A DNA stretch of 64,000 bases from Acidobacteriaceae bacterium KBS 146 (GCA_000688615.1 JHVA01000001.1:4003501-4067500), one strand, 5' to 3'. Positions 34,780-44,381 are shown, counted from the first letter of the stretch. Notes: generated by a model from the letters alone, not told the origin. Made by a program: numbers and translations.

Positions 34780-35708
34780 GCGGTTGCTTTCTCCTTTGGC
34801 GGGGCCACCATGCGCATGAAGCGATGGATCAGGTAGAGACAGGCCAGCGAGATGACGAAGATGACCCAGCCGGAAAACTCATGGAAGAACCCCAGAGCTT
34901 TAACCGGGTCCCAGTATTGAACGCACAGGCCTGTGCCCACGATGCGGATGGCATTGGCGGCCACGGCGATTGGAATACTGGCCAAGGCGAGAATCAAGCG
35001 GCGCGTCGTCGTACGTTCGAGAAAATACCCGTAGAAGACGGCAAGGGTAAACAAGCTCATCAGAGATCGGATGCCGCTACATGCTTCTGCCACCTCGAGC
35101 TTCATCACGGGCAACTGGATAACGTTGCCCTCCTGCAGCACCGGGACACCAAGCAGGGGAAGCGTCATGCTTGCAAGCCGGGAAGCCAGAAGCTGGAGGG
35201 GGAAGGTGATCTGATTGAAGATAATGGCCGGAAAGGGAATTGCCAAAAAGAGAACCAGGACTGGGAAGCGAAGCTGGCGTAACATCGCATGACCGAAAAA
35301 GGTCCAGATCAGGCCCGTAAGCAGGATCACGAACGAAATTCGCGAGGTGAAAAGGTCGACGCCGTAAACTCCAAGAACCAGAACCAGAAGCCCCAGAAGA
35401 ATCATGGGGAGGCCGGTCCAGGTGGGGCGAACCGGGGTTGCTGCGATCTGTTTCCTCTTGTCCCATAAGAGAAAGAGCGAAAACAAGGGGACCAGAAAGC
35501 CATGCGAGTAGTCAGGGATGTTGTACCAGTCGATGAACAGCTTGATGCCGATGCGGTAGTAGAGCGCGATCAGCAGAGTTCCGACGAGGGCGGTAGGCAG
35601 CCAGGCGTGCGCCGGAATCTGAATCCGGGGCGAACTCGCTGAAGCCTGGATTGGGCCTGGAGTGACCTCTTGAGTGAGTTGTTCGTTTTGCAAGCTGCCA
35701 ATCACCAT
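34776..35708 (-). CDS. Exosortase (XrtA/EpsH-like transpeptidase family)
   Basis: An integral membrane protein of 310 residues with about eight hydrophobic segments. The exosortase catalytic residues are visible: C210 in VAEACSGIRSL, R255 in ANAIRIVGTG and H276 in FHEFSGW. The family cleaves or processes C-terminal PEP-CTERM-type sorting signals and is tied to exopolysaccharide loci. I see no PEP-CTERM substrate protein in this window. A sigma-54-like promoter lies 30-45 bp upstream on the minus strand. No clear ribosome site precedes the ATG at 35708. Confidence 0.92.
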   Translation of the reverse strand: MVIGSLQNEQLTQEVTPGPIQASASSPRIQIPAHAWLPTALVGTLLIALYYRIGIKLFIDWYNIPDYSHGFLVPLFSLFLLWDKRKQIAATPVRPTWTGLPMILLGLLVLVLGVYGVDLFTSRISFVILLTGLIWTFFGHAMLRQLRFPVLVLFLAIPFPAIIFNQITFPLQLLASRLASMTLPLLGVPVLQEGNVIQLPVMKLEVAEACSGIRSLMSLFTLAVFYGYFLERTTTRRLILALASIPIAVAANAIRIVGTGLCVQYWDPVKALGFFHEFSGWVIFVISLACLYLIHRFMRMVAPPKEKATA

Positions 35709-35741
35709 GTCTAGGCGTTATACGTCACGGTTGCTTTGTAA

Positions 35742-35755
35742 GCAATTCTCTTGCC
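35742..35755 (-). promoter_or_regulatory. Sigma-54-like promoter for exosortase operon
   Basis: Read on the minus strand, CGGCAAGAGAATTGCTT has GG and GC exactly 10 bp apart, GGCA at -24 and a consensus TTGCT at -12. The first base of the -24 triplet is C instead of T. The start point would fall near 35730, about 22 bp before the exosortase ATG. Confidence 0.5.
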
Positions 35756-36018
35756 GTCGGCAGATTCTCCAAGGTGAGAGGAATTTCTGCCCTTCCTCTC
35801 TGTTCTTGGACTACTTCTGGGAAGATACTCGACCATAGTTGTAGGGAAATAGGAAAAAGTTTTCCCACAGAGGCTGCCATTCTGCATACCATGAGAGTGC
35901 CTTCGATGGACTGAAAGAGCTTCCGCTCCCAAGAGCCTCCCGGGAAAGGGACGACATTCGGTCAATATTCTAGAGTGCATAGCAGACGTGCAAAAAAAAA
36001 CTGGATTTGGAGTAATTT

Positions 36019-36032
36019 GGCATTCGTTGTGC
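36019..36032 (+). promoter_or_regulatory. Sigma-54-like promoter for exporter operon
   Basis: TTGGCATTCGTTGTGCTTG has a good TTGGCA -24 element and GG-N10-GC spacing; the -12 element is TGTGC rather than TTTGC. It faces the Wza-like gene, about 220 bp before its preferred start. Confidence 0.45.
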
Positions 36033-36265
36033 TTGCAGGATAGGTGTGACGACCTCTATTGGGTGGTGAATGGCTTCGCACTCCTCAAAATGCATCTTTT
36101 CTAAAACAGGATCAAACTGATTATTGAGATGCGCAAAATTATGCGGGGACGATCCAGTCGAATGAGAGTGTCACGGCGATGAGGTTAAAGGAGGCACAGC
36201 TTAGCCGGATGAGTGAGAATGAAAAGAACCGTCAGCAAGGTCATAGAAGAATTGGGAGTGAACCC

Positions 36266-36958
36266 ATGAAATGGCTCCAGGTTGGAGTTCTTGTCCTATT
36301 GTCAGCTTCGGCTGTTGCCCAGGATGCTCAGAACAAACAGGAAGTCCAGGGGCAAACCGCTTCGACTCCTGCTCAAACCGGGAACTCCGAGGCAACGGCA
36401 TCGACCGGCTCAAGTTCCGCCCAGACGAACCAGGCCGGGGTTCCTAGTGCTCCGAAGGGCGCGGCGAACGTCGACAATGCCCGTTATGTCATAGGTCCCG
36501 ATGACTCTCTGGCGATCACCGTCTGGAAGGAACCCTCCCTTTCAGGAACGATCCCGGTTCGTCCTGATGGCATGATCTCGATGCCTCTGATTGGCGACCT
36601 TCATGCCGCGAGTAGGACGCCGATGCAGTTGTCCGATGATATTACCCAGAAATTGAAGAAGTACATCCAGGATCCTAATGTTTCCGTCGTTGTGATGGCA
36701 GACAGTAGCCAGCGGATCTTCCTAATTGGAGAGGTTGGCCACGTGGGGCCGGTTGCGATGACTCCCGGAATGTCGCCTCTGCAGGCCATCGCGGCGGGCG
36801 GGGGACTGTCCGCTTTCGCTAACTCCAAGAAGATCTATATCTTGCGCAATGAAGGCGGGAAGCAGCAAAAGATCCCGTTCAACTATAAGAAGGCTCTCAA
36901 AGGGGAGGATGCGCAGGAAGTCACCTTGAAGCCGGGAGACACGATCGTCGTTCCATGA
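36266..36958 (+). CDS. Polysaccharide export protein (Wza/KpsD-like, SLBB domain)
   Basis: A protein of about 230 residues. The ATG at 36266, with GGGAG 7 bp upstream, gives a clean signal peptide (MKWLQVGVLVLLSASAVAQ). A low-complexity linker follows, then the poly-export domain (YVIGPDDSLAITVWKEPSLSGTIPVRPDGMISMPLIGD) and an SLBB-type domain (RIFLIGEVGHVGPVAMTPG). It forms or contributes to the periplasmic/outer-membrane channel of exopolysaccharide export. It is the first gene of the plus-strand operon, and its stop overlaps the next start. Confidence 0.88.
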   Translation: MKWLQVGVLVLLSASAVAQDAQNKQEVQGQTASTPAQTGNSEATASTGSSSAQTNQAGVPSAPKGAANVDNARYVIGPDDSLAITVWKEPSLSGTIPVRPDGMISMPLIGDLHAASRTPMQLSDDITQKLKKYIQDPNVSVVVMADSSQRIFLIGEVGHVGPVAMTPGMSPLQAIAAGGGLSAFANSKKIYILRNEGGKQQKIPFNYKKALKGEDAQEVTLKPGDTIVVP

Positions 36959-38307
36959 GATTACCTATGAAAAAGACGTGGATTCCCATCTCGCTAGCAC
37001 TGTTTGCTCTCTCCGGTCATTTGTTCGCGCAGGCCACTCCAACGGCAACCTCGGTTCAAACGCAGACCCCGGCTGGTACAACAACGCCTCGCCTCTCCTG
37101 GGTCGATGGAACGGTACACTATGCTCTGAGCGGCTCGGAAGTCGTCCAGTATGGCTACTACGGTGACGGAAACGTGACCAGTTCGACGGCCCTTTCGGGG
37201 GTAGTTGGCTATTCTTCTCTCAGCGTGGTTCATCCTACGTCCCTGTTATTCGCTGGTGGTGTGGTCATCGGGCAGGGAGGACAGGGCACTTCGACCTATC
37301 AAAATCTGGCGATCAGTCAGAGTCTGATTAAGAAGCTGTGGGTCTTCAACGTTACCGACTCTTTCAGCTTTCTTCCGTCTTCTCCTGTAACCGGCGTGGC
37401 TGGGGTGCCAGGGATCAATGATCCTGGGATTACGCCGATCGACGGGCCTTCTCAAGGGCCTGCAGGCGGGATCCTGACCTTCTCCGGTAACCGTCTCAGC
37501 AATATGTTGAGCGGCACGGCGGAAAGACGACTCACTGGAAGAACTTCGGTCAGCGGCAGCGGTTCCTGGTCGGTCCTGCACTTCTTCGATAAGAACGCCG
37601 GTCTGGACACCTCGATGACCAGCGGGCAAGTCGCGCTCAATCACCAGATCAATGCGCGGAACTCCGCCAGCCTGAGCGCAGTTTACTCAACCTTCAATAC
37701 GACGAACCTCTTCGGTCTCTTTCCTCCTGGATTTCCCAGTAACGAAGTGACCTATCAGACGAAGGGCATCAACGTGTCATATTCGCGGCGTTGGACCCGA
37801 TCGTTGTCGACGGATGTTTCAGCGGGGCCCATGTGGATCCAGAGCTCGGCTGCGCCTCTCATTCCTAACCAGCTCAATTTTTATATGAATGCCGGTCTGG
37901 GATATAGTCGTCGTCTCACGAGCTATGGACTACGCTATACCCATGGTGTCAACGGCGGTTCGGGTGTCCAGCCTGGAGCATTGTCGGACACTGTCAGCGG
38001 AACTGTTGGGCGCACGTTCAGCGAACGATGGGCTGCCTCTGCTTCGATGGTGTATACGCGGACCAGTGGCTTACTCGCGTTTCCTACCGGTCTTGGGACG
38101 GTAAATGGCGTCACCAATACCGAGTATGGCACCTTGCAGGTGACACGCGGTTTTACACGCACTCTCTCGGGTTACGCCAGCTACACGGCCCAGAATCAAT
38201 CGTTCGATCAGGGATCACTGGCTCCGAATGCCTTCAATGGCCTGTCACATATCTTTGCAATCGGAGTTTCCTGGACGCCGCAGTCAACCCGGCTCGGAGA
38301 ATTTTAA
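36955..38307 (+). CDS. Outer-membrane beta-barrel protein of exopolysaccharide operon
   Basis: A 450-residue protein with a signal peptide (MKKTWIPISLALFALSGHLFAQ). The rest is rich in alternating polar/aromatic beta-strands (GLGYSRRLTSYGLRYTHG, FTRTLSGYASYTAQNQ) and ends in phenylalanine (TRLGEF), as outer-membrane barrels do. The frame overlaps the exporter stop by ATGA; an internal ATG at 36967 is an alternative start. Its position matches the outer-membrane protein seen in PEP-CTERM exopolysaccharide loci. It is probably part of the export pore; the exact role is unknown. Confidence 0.78.
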   Translation: MRLPMKKTWIPISLALFALSGHLFAQATPTATSVQTQTPAGTTTPRLSWVDGTVHYALSGSEVVQYGYYGDGNVTSSTALSGVVGYSSLSVVHPTSLLFAGGVVIGQGGQGTSTYQNLAISQSLIKKLWVFNVTDSFSFLPSSPVTGVAGVPGINDPGITPIDGPSQGPAGGILTFSGNRLSNMLSGTAERRLTGRTSVSGSGSWSVLHFFDKNAGLDTSMTSGQVALNHQINARNSASLSAVYSTFNTTNLFGLFPPGFPSNEVTYQTKGINVSYSRRWTRSLSTDVSAGPMWIQSSAAPLIPNQLNFYMNAGLGYSRRLTSYGLRYTHGVNGGSGVQPGALSDTVSGTVGRTFSERWAASASMVYTRTSGLLAFPTGLGTVNGVTNTEYGTLQVTRGFTRTLSGYASYTAQNQSFDQGSLAPNAFNGLSHIFAIGVSWTPQSTRLGEF

Positions 38308-38317
38308 GGAGTTAGCT

Positions 38318-39862
38318 ATGCTCGGACATCGTGCGCTGAATGTGGACGATTATTTAGGAATTCTGAAGCGCAGGGGATGGATGATTGCAGTCCCTGCGGT
38401 GCTTCTGGCCCTTGTGGGCTTTGCGGTGACCTTTGTCGTTTCTCCACAGTATGTCTCGCAGACACTCATTCTGGTCGAGCAACAAAAGGTGCCGGATGAC
38501 TACGTCAGGCCGGTCGTGGTGGAAGACATCACTGCCAGACTGGCTTCGATGAAGGAACAGATCCTCAGCCGTTCGCGGCTAGAGCCCATCATCGAACGCT
38601 TCAATCTGTATGGAACCAAGAGGATGTCGATGGATGACCGCATCGATACAGTTCGAAAGAACATCGACATCAAGCCGATCCATTCCGAGATGGCGCGCAC
38701 GGGAGGCTTGCCGGGCTTCTTCATCTCATATAAAGATGCTGACGCCCACACAGCGCAGCAGGTCTGCGGTGAGATTGCATCGCTGTTCGTTACAGCCAAC
38801 CTCAATGCCCGCGCGCAATCCGTCGAAGGAACCACCGAGTTCCTGAAGGGTCAGCTGGCGGACGCAAAGCGCGCCCTCGATGAGCAGGATGCGAAGCTTG
38901 CGGCCTTTCAGTCGAAGTACATGGGCCGGCTTCCCGGGGAAGAGACTCCCAATATGAATATGTTGACCAGTCTCAATACCCAGCTCGATGCAACGACCCA
39001 GGCCCTTAACCGCATGGAGCAGGATAAGAGCTATACCGAGTCAATGATTGCGCAGCAGCAGAGCTTCTCGCAGCCAGGAGAGCGTGGTGGAAGCGTGGCC
39101 CCTGGTTCTCAGGAGGTTGCGCTTCAGAATCTCCAAAATGAAGAAGCCGATCTGACTCGGCGATACACCGATGACTATCCGGATGTAATCGCTGTCCGGA
39201 GAAGAATCAAGGAACTGCAGGCCAAGATTGCAGCTCAACCGTCAGCACCAACGACAGCGGCTCCCGCCAGTACAGCGCCAAGTCGCAACGACTCCCCTGC
39301 CGTCCAACAGCTGCGCGCGCAGCTTCGTTCGCTGGAACAGGGGATTCAAGCCAAGAGGCATGACCAGGCACTTGTGTCCGGGCAGATTCGGATGTATCAG
39401 GACCGAATCTCTTCGAGCCCGATGGTGCTGGAAGAATATAAGAACATCACTCGCGACTATCAAACCGCACAGGGATTCTACGACGATCTGTTGAAAAAGA
39501 TGAACCAGTCGAAGATGGCAACAGATCTGGAGCGGCGCCAGCAGGGAGAGCAGTTCAGTGTGATGGACCAGCCGAATCTTCCGGACAGCCCGACGTTCCC
39601 GCGGCGCGGCGTCTTCGTCGGGGCAGGTTTCATGGGGGGACTGTTTCTGGGAACGATACTGGTGGCATGGCGAGAGTATCGCGACACCGCTATTCGGTCG
39701 GAGCGAGACGTATGGGCCTTTACGAAGTTGCCCACTCTTGCCGTCATCTCTTTCTCGAATAACGATCCCGGTGCAGACGCTTCGGGTGGACGCCGTTGGG
39801 GATTGCGACGTCGGAAATCAGAACTTCAAGCTGGTAAGCCTTTAGTGAATGCGGGCGGATGA
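38318..39862 (+). CDS. Chain-length determinant protein (Wzz-like, exosortase-locus type)
   Basis: A protein of about 514 residues. The ATG at 38318 follows AAGGAG, and the longer frame from 38228 overlaps the upstream gene. It starts with a Wzz domain (LNVDDYLGILKRRGWMIAVPAVLLALVGFAVTFVV, first membrane segment). Long coiled-coil regions follow, then a second membrane segment near residue 455 (GVFVGAGFMGGLFLGTILVAW). It controls chain length of the exopolysaccharide and acts with the tyrosine kinase two genes downstream. The kinase domain is separate, as in Gram-negative exosortase loci. Confidence 0.88.
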   Translation: MLGHRALNVDDYLGILKRRGWMIAVPAVLLALVGFAVTFVVSPQYVSQTLILVEQQKVPDDYVRPVVVEDITARLASMKEQILSRSRLEPIIERFNLYGTKRMSMDDRIDTVRKNIDIKPIHSEMARTGGLPGFFISYKDADAHTAQQVCGEIASLFVTANLNARAQSVEGTTEFLKGQLADAKRALDEQDAKLAAFQSKYMGRLPGEETPNMNMLTSLNTQLDATTQALNRMEQDKSYTESMIAQQQSFSQPGERGGSVAPGSQEVALQNLQNEEADLTRRYTDDYPDVIAVRRRIKELQAKIAAQPSAPTTAAPASTAPSRNDSPAVQQLRAQLRSLEQGIQAKRHDQALVSGQIRMYQDRISSSPMVLEEYKNITRDYQTAQGFYDDLLKKMNQSKMATDLERRQQGEQFSVMDQPNLPDSPTFPRRGVFVGAGFMGGLFLGTILVAWREYRDTAIRSERDVWAFTKLPTLAVISFSNNDPGADASGGRRWGLRRRKSELQAGKPLVNAGG

Positions 39863-39865
39863 CGA

Positions 39866-40789
39866 ATGTATAACAGTTTCTTCAAACTCCATAGCAGTCC
39901 CTTCGGCACTAGCCCTGATCCACGGTTTCTCTACATGATGCCGCACACACGGGAAGCGCTGGCCTGCCTTGAATACGGCATTTCGGCTCGAAAGGGATTT
40001 ACCGTGCTGACCGGTGAGGTTGGTACGGGAAAGACAACTTTGCTCAAACGGGCGTTAGCCTCGTTCAACAATCGGCGTATTTCGACGGCGTTTGTCTTCA
40101 ATCCGCGCCTCGAGGTTTTGGATTTTCTGGAGTTTGTTCTGGCGGATTTTGGGATTCAACCCGCCAACAGAACGAAATCTGGAATGTTGCTTCAGTTGAA
40201 TCGTTGGCTGATTGAACGGTTCCGGATGGAGGAGACCTGCGTAGTCGTTATCGATGAGGCGCAGAATCTCTCCTGGGAGCTGCTGGAAGAGATTCGTTTG
40301 CTCACCAATCTCGAGACCTCGTCGGAGAAGCTCCTCCAGATCGTACTCTCTGGCCAGCCTGAGCTTGAAGAGAAGTTGCGACATCCCAGCGTCCGTCAGT
40401 TGCGTCAACGTATTGCTTTATGGTGCCGTACGCAGCCTCTTACGGAGAATCAGACACACGCCTATGTAGCTGAGCGATTGAGACTGGCTGGAGCGACCAG
40501 GCCGATTTTTACAGGCGACGCCCTGAACCTCATCTACCGCTACAGCCACGGAATTCCTCGCGTTATCAATCTGCTCTGCGAGCACTCCCTAATTGTGGCT
40601 TATGTGGAGCAGGTCCAGGAAGTATCCGCAGAGCTGGTCGAGGGAGTGGCCTCGGAGTTGGAGTTGGAGACCCAGCCATTTTTGATCTCTCCTGTTGCGA
40701 TCGGCGGCAGTGGCCGCGGTAACTTCGGGGAGACTTCAGGACTGATGACAGCGTTTGAAGGCGATACAAAAGGAAGGCAGGATCGATGA
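39866..40789 (+). CDS. AAA ATPase of exosortase/exopolysaccharide locus (ExeA-like)
   Basis: A 307-residue ATPase with Walker A GEVGTGKTT near residues 50-58, Walker B VVVIDEAQN, and the N-terminal segment FFKLHSSPFGTSPDPRFLYMM common to ExeA/GspA-like ATPases. A dedicated ATPase of this type is a regular member of XrtA/PEP-CTERM loci, usually just after the Wzz gene as here. Its role (assembly or energising export) is not established. It overlaps the kinase gene by 4 bp. Confidence 0.88.
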   Translation: MYNSFFKLHSSPFGTSPDPRFLYMMPHTREALACLEYGISARKGFTVLTGEVGTGKTTLLKRALASFNNRRISTAFVFNPRLEVLDFLEFVLADFGIQPANRTKSGMLLQLNRWLIERFRMEETCVVVIDEAQNLSWELLEEIRLLTNLETSSEKLLQIVLSGQPELEEKLRHPSVRQLRQRIALWCRTQPLTENQTHAYVAERLRLAGATRPIFTGDALNLIYRYSHGIPRVINLLCEHSLIVAYVEQVQEVSAELVEGVASELELETQPFLISPVAIGGSGRGNFGETSGLMTAFEGDTKGRQDR

Positions 40790-41718
40790 GCCGCATATAT
40801 GAAGCACTTCAGAAAGCTGAATCTGAAAGGAAGGTAGAGCGTCAGGGAAATGAACCTCGCCTGCCTGCTGAAGAGATGAGTCCAACGTCGGCTGCAGCGG
40901 CAACGTTGGAATATGATCTGCCGACCTCTTTTTCTGAGCCGCAAGTGGTGCCGTCGATTGCTGAGCAGCATCCACTGGGCGAACTGAATCCGAACGTGAT
41001 TCCGCGGTTTCCGTGGAATCCATCCGTGGATAGACTTCCATCGCTTCTTGAGCGGGGGCCTGCGATCGAACAGTTTCGCAGCCTGCGGTCCCGTGTCTAT
41101 GAAGCGCGCGATATACGGCCGATAAAATCCATCCTCGTTAGCAGCGGACTTCCGCAGGAAGGTAAGAGCTTTATCTCTGCCAACCTTGCCGTGAGCCTGG
41201 CGCGCCATAAAAACAGCAAGGTGCTGCTCATTGATGGAGACATGCGTCGCTATACGCTCCACGAGTTGCTGGGAACGGAATCCCACCCCGGGCTTGCTGA
41301 ATATCTGGCCGGGAAAGCCACGGTGGAACAGATCATGCAGCGACCTGATGAAAATCAGGGTTCTGCCAACCATGCTCTCGCGAATCTGACCTTTATTCCC
41401 GGTGGCAACGGGGGAGATAAGGCAGCAGATCTTTCTGGCAGCGCGAGATTTGGGGAACTACTCCGCCTAGCTGCTCCTTATTTTGATTGGATCATTGTCG
41501 ACTCGTCGCCGGTGGTGCCAGTCTCCGATGGTGTCAATCTCGCTCGTTCCTGCGACGGAGTCCTGCTGGTTGCGCGCGCGGGAGTCACGAAGTATGCCGT
41601 GGCTCAGCGTGCCACGTCGGAGTTGCGGGCATCAAATGTCCTTGGCTTCGTCCTCAATGCGGTGCATGAGAATCCGCAAACGGGAAGTTATTACGGCTAT
41701 AACTCGAATAAGGAGTAG
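40786..41718 (+). CDS. CpsD/CapB-type tyrosine autokinase
   Basis: A BY-kinase of 310 residues. Walker A is GLPQEGKS, Walker A' is VLLIDGDMRR and Walker B is WIIVDSSP. The C-terminus has a tyrosine cluster (GSYYGYNSNKE), the usual autophosphorylation tail. A variable region of about 90 residues precedes the kinase core. It cycles phosphorylation together with the Wzz-like protein to control polymerisation and export. It is translationally coupled to the ATPase gene by a 4-bp overlap. Confidence 0.9.
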   Translation: MSRIYEALQKAESERKVERQGNEPRLPAEEMSPTSAAAATLEYDLPTSFSEPQVVPSIAEQHPLGELNPNVIPRFPWNPSVDRLPSLLERGPAIEQFRSLRSRVYEARDIRPIKSILVSSGLPQEGKSFISANLAVSLARHKNSKVLLIDGDMRRYTLHELLGTESHPGLAEYLAGKATVEQIMQRPDENQGSANHALANLTFIPGGNGGDKAADLSGSARFGELLRLAAPYFDWIIVDSSPVVPVSDGVNLARSCDGVLLVARAGVTKYAVAQRATSELRASNVLGFVLNAVHENPQTGSYYGYNSNKE

Positions 41719-41735
41719 GTGGGAGCTGTACGGCA

Positions 41736-43112
41736 ATGATTCGACTTTTCAATGTGTATTATCCCACCCGCACCATTGTTTTATTGATGTGCGAGGCATT
41801 GATCGTCAGCGGCTCGTTTCTGCTGGCGACAAAGCTCATCCTCGGGCCGGATACTTACATCTGTTTGAACTACGAGTACGGCGTGCTAAAAATTGCGGCA
41901 CTCACCGTGCTCACCCTTTTACTCTCGTACTACTTTGATCTTTACGAGCCTCAGCGCATCTCAGAGCGCTGGGAGATTTATTTCCGCCTGTTGCTGGTTC
42001 TCGGCTTTCTCTCCTTCCTGCTCTCTGCGTTGGTCTACGTCTTTCCGCAAGTGGACATTGCGCGCTATGTCCTCTTACTCGGATTGATGTTTCTCACGCT
42101 TGGACTGGTCCTTTGGCGCGGCGTCTATGAATGGATCCTTGGCCGAGCAGTCTTTCGTGAGCGGGTCTATGTTCTCGGCGGAGGAGAGCGCGCTCGAATG
42201 ATCGCTGAAATCCTGCGAACACGGAAAGACGCCGGAATGGAAGTCGTTGGATTCGAGCCCATGCCGACAGACAAGGCGGAGCGTAAAGAGGCCTTTAGCG
42301 CCGCACTGGAATCATTCCGCGGAAGGTCGGGAGGGGTAGATCGAGTCGTGATCGCTCTGGAGGACCGTCGTGGCGAACTTCCCTTGCGAGAACTTCTCAA
42401 GCTTCGTTTCGATGGCGTCCTGATTGAGGAAGCGGGGGCTCTGCTGGAGCGTCTTACGGGCAAACTTTATCTGGATGGACTTCGGCCCAGCAACTTTATC
42501 TATAGCGAAGGTTTTCGAGTAAAGCCCTCGCAGCAGCTTGCCCGAAGGGTCGTATCCACGCTTACGGCCGCGGCAGGCCTTCTCCTCTTTCTTCCATTGT
42601 TTCCTTTCGTGGCTCTCGCGGTCCGACTTTCTTCACCAGGACCCATCTTCTTTCGGCAGACTCGTGTGGGGATGGGTGGAAGGAACTTTACTGTTTATAA
42701 GTTCCGCACGATGCGAACCGACGCAGAAGTTGCGGGTGCGAAGTGGGCAAGCAAAGACGATCCTCGTGCTACGAAGATCGGGCGTTTCATGCGCAAGACC
42801 CGCCTCGATGAAGTTCCCCAACTGTGGAATGTTTTGCGTGGCGATATGGGCTTCGTCGGTCCTCGTCCAGAGCGACCCGAGTTCGTGCCGTGGCTTTCGG
42901 AGAATATTCCCTACTTCGATCTTCGCCACATGATTCGTCCCGGGCTTACCGGATGGGCACAGGTTCGATATGGGTACGGCTCAACGCTCGAAGAGGCCCG
43001 CGAGAAGCTGGAGTACGACCTTTACTACATCAAGCACATGACGCTTGGCCTCGATCTGCTGATCATGTTTGAGACGGTGAAGACGATTTTGCGCAGAAGA
43101 GGTGCGCAATGA
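41736..43112 (+). CDS. Undecaprenyl-phosphate sugar phosphotransferase (exosortase-locus type)
   Basis: A 458-residue initiating transferase. Four or five N-terminal membrane segments precede a CoA-binding-like domain ([17 protein letters not shown]). The C-terminal PglC/WcaJ-type catalytic domain carries [58 protein letters not shown] and GLTGWAQV. It attaches the first sugar phosphate to undecaprenyl phosphate and so starts the repeat unit. It matches the glycosyltransferase type usually paired with XrtA. It overlaps the following GT2 gene by 4 bp. Confidence 0.9.
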   Translation: MIRLFNVYYPTRTIVLLMCEALIVSGSFLLATKLILGPDTYICLNYEYGVLKIAALTVLTLLLSYYFDLYEPQRISERWEIYFRLLLVLGFLSFLLSALVYVFPQVDIARYVLLLGLMFLTLGLVLWRGVYEWILGRAVFRERVYVLGGGERARMIAEILRTRKDAGMEVVGFEPMPTDKAERKEAFSAALESFRGRSGGVDRVVIALEDRRGELPLRELLKLRFDGVLIEEAGALLERLTGKLYLDGLRPSNFIYSEGFRVKPSQQLARRVVSTLTAAAGLLLFLPLFPFVALAVRLSSPGPIFFRQTRVGMGGRNFTVYKFRTMRTDAEVAGAKWASKDDPRATKIGRFMRKTRLDEVPQLWNVLRGDMGFVGPRPERPEFVPWLSENIPYFDLRHMIRPGLTGWAQVRYGYGSTLEEAREKLEYDLYYIKHMTLGLDLLIMFETVKTILRRRGAQ

Positions 43113-44293
43113 CCTCCCTCTTCTGGATATCTTTCTCGGTGATCACCTACACCTATGTTGGGTACCCGGTGATCATGTTTTTGCTGGCCCGATTCTCTCC
43201 CCGTCCGTGGAAGAAGGGAATCTTCGATGCTCCTGTTAGCGTAGTTATGGCGGTGCACAATGGGGCTTCGCAAATTCAGGTGCAGGTGGAACACCTCCTC
43301 TCGCTCAACCCGGATCGGGTACAGGAGGTCATTATCGTCTCAGATGGATCGAACGATGGCACTGCGGAGATCTTGAGAGATCTTCGCAGGCCTCGCCTTC
43401 GCACCATCCTTTTGTCGGAACAGGTTGGGAAGGCGACGGCGCTGAACTCCGGAATTGCTGCTGCAACCGGCGAGATCCTCCTGTTTATTGATATCCGGCC
43501 TAAGGTTTCACCCGGCGCCCTGGAAAAACTGCTCAACAACTTTGCGGATCCCTCCGTGGGTTGTGTTGCCGGAGAGCTGGTTCTGAACACCGATGGGCAT
43601 GATGCAGCTGCCTCTACAGTAAGCGGAGTTTACTGGCGTTATGAACAATGGCTTCGCAACTGTGAAGCTGCGTGGGATTCGCCCGTCGGAGTCTACGGGG
43701 GCTTCTACGCCGCACGGCGCAGTCTTGTACGGCAGTTTCCCGACGGCATCATCCTGGATGATATGTTCCAGCCATTGTCGATCTTGCGTCAGGGCTATCG
43801 GAGCGTGCTCGATCGTTCTGCCATCGTCTTTGATACGTGGCCGGGTAAGGTCTCTGGAGAGTTTCAGCGCAAGATACGGACGCTGGCAGGGAACTACCAG
43901 CTCTTTTCGATGGCGCCGTGGACTCTTGGACCACGCAATCGTGTTCTGTTTCAGTTGGTCTCGCATAAGGTCATGCGGGTGCTTGTGCCATACTTTTTCT
44001 TGCTCCTTCTGCTGAGTGCAACCTGGCTTGCGGCGGATTCTATGGTCTGGAGAATCGTTGCTGCCGCGCAGTGGATCTTTTGGCTGACTGCAACACTTGC
44101 GCTTCGCATCAAAATTCCCATCATTCATCGCGTAGCTTCGGCGGCAGGCGCACTGTTGGTACTCAATGCGGCAGCAGTGGCCGGTCTTTATAAGTTTTTG
44201 TTTACTCGTGGCCCACTCTGGAAGATCTGGTTGCCTAAAAAGAAAGCGATCAATGCTTCGATTTCGCTGGAGACCGGGCGCGAAAGCGCATGA
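43109..44293 (+). CDS. Family 2 glycosyltransferase, membrane-bound
   Basis: A 394-residue GT-A enzyme. An N-terminal membrane segment is followed by VSVVMAVHNGAS, IIVSDGSNDGTAEIL, the acidic site in LLFIDIRPKVS and a QRQ-like segment around EFQRKIRTLAGN. Three or four membrane segments close the protein. It resembles processive or polyprenol-linked transferases that extend the exopolysaccharide. It is the last gene of the plus-strand operon and converges on the GT4 gene. Confidence 0.87.
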   Translation: MTSLFWISFSVITYTYVGYPVIMFLLARFSPRPWKKGIFDAPVSVVMAVHNGASQIQVQVEHLLSLNPDRVQEVIIVSDGSNDGTAEILRDLRRPRLRTILLSEQVGKATALNSGIAAATGEILLFIDIRPKVSPGALEKLLNNFADPSVGCVAGELVLNTDGHDAAASTVSGVYWRYEQWLRNCEAAWDSPVGVYGGFYAARRSLVRQFPDGIILDDMFQPLSILRQGYRSVLDRSAIVFDTWPGKVSGEFQRKIRTLAGNYQLFSMAPWTLGPRNRVLFQLVSHKVMRVLVPYFFLLLLLSATWLAADSMVWRIVAAAQWIFWLTATLALRIKIPIIHRVASAAGALLVLNAAAVAGLYKFLFTRGPLWKIWLPKKKAINASISLETGRESA

Positions 44294-44381
44294 TTTTTTT
44301 CCGAACCTCTTTGATCGCAGCCAGATGAAATTTTGTATCGAATCAGTGCGTGTACAGAAATCTTTGATGCGGAAGATGACT

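Larger units (their letters stand above)
35709..36265. other. Divergent control region between the two exopolysaccharide operons
   Basis: This 557-bp stretch holds no supported gene. It contains outward-facing sigma-54-like promoters (35742-35755 minus; 36019-36032 plus), the inverted repeat TTGCTTTGTAAGCAA at 35731-35745 that overlaps the minus-strand -12 element, and a nine-A run near 35992-36000. Open frames at 36179 and 36209 read into the exporter gene but lack a properly spaced ribosome site. Confidence 0.6.

Noticed and set aside
36179..36265. Upstream starts for the Wza-like gene at 36179 and 36209
   Set aside because: The AAAGGAGG at 36187-36194 is 14 bp from the ATG at 36209, too far, while the ATG at 36266 has a well-placed GGGAG and yields an immediate signal peptide.
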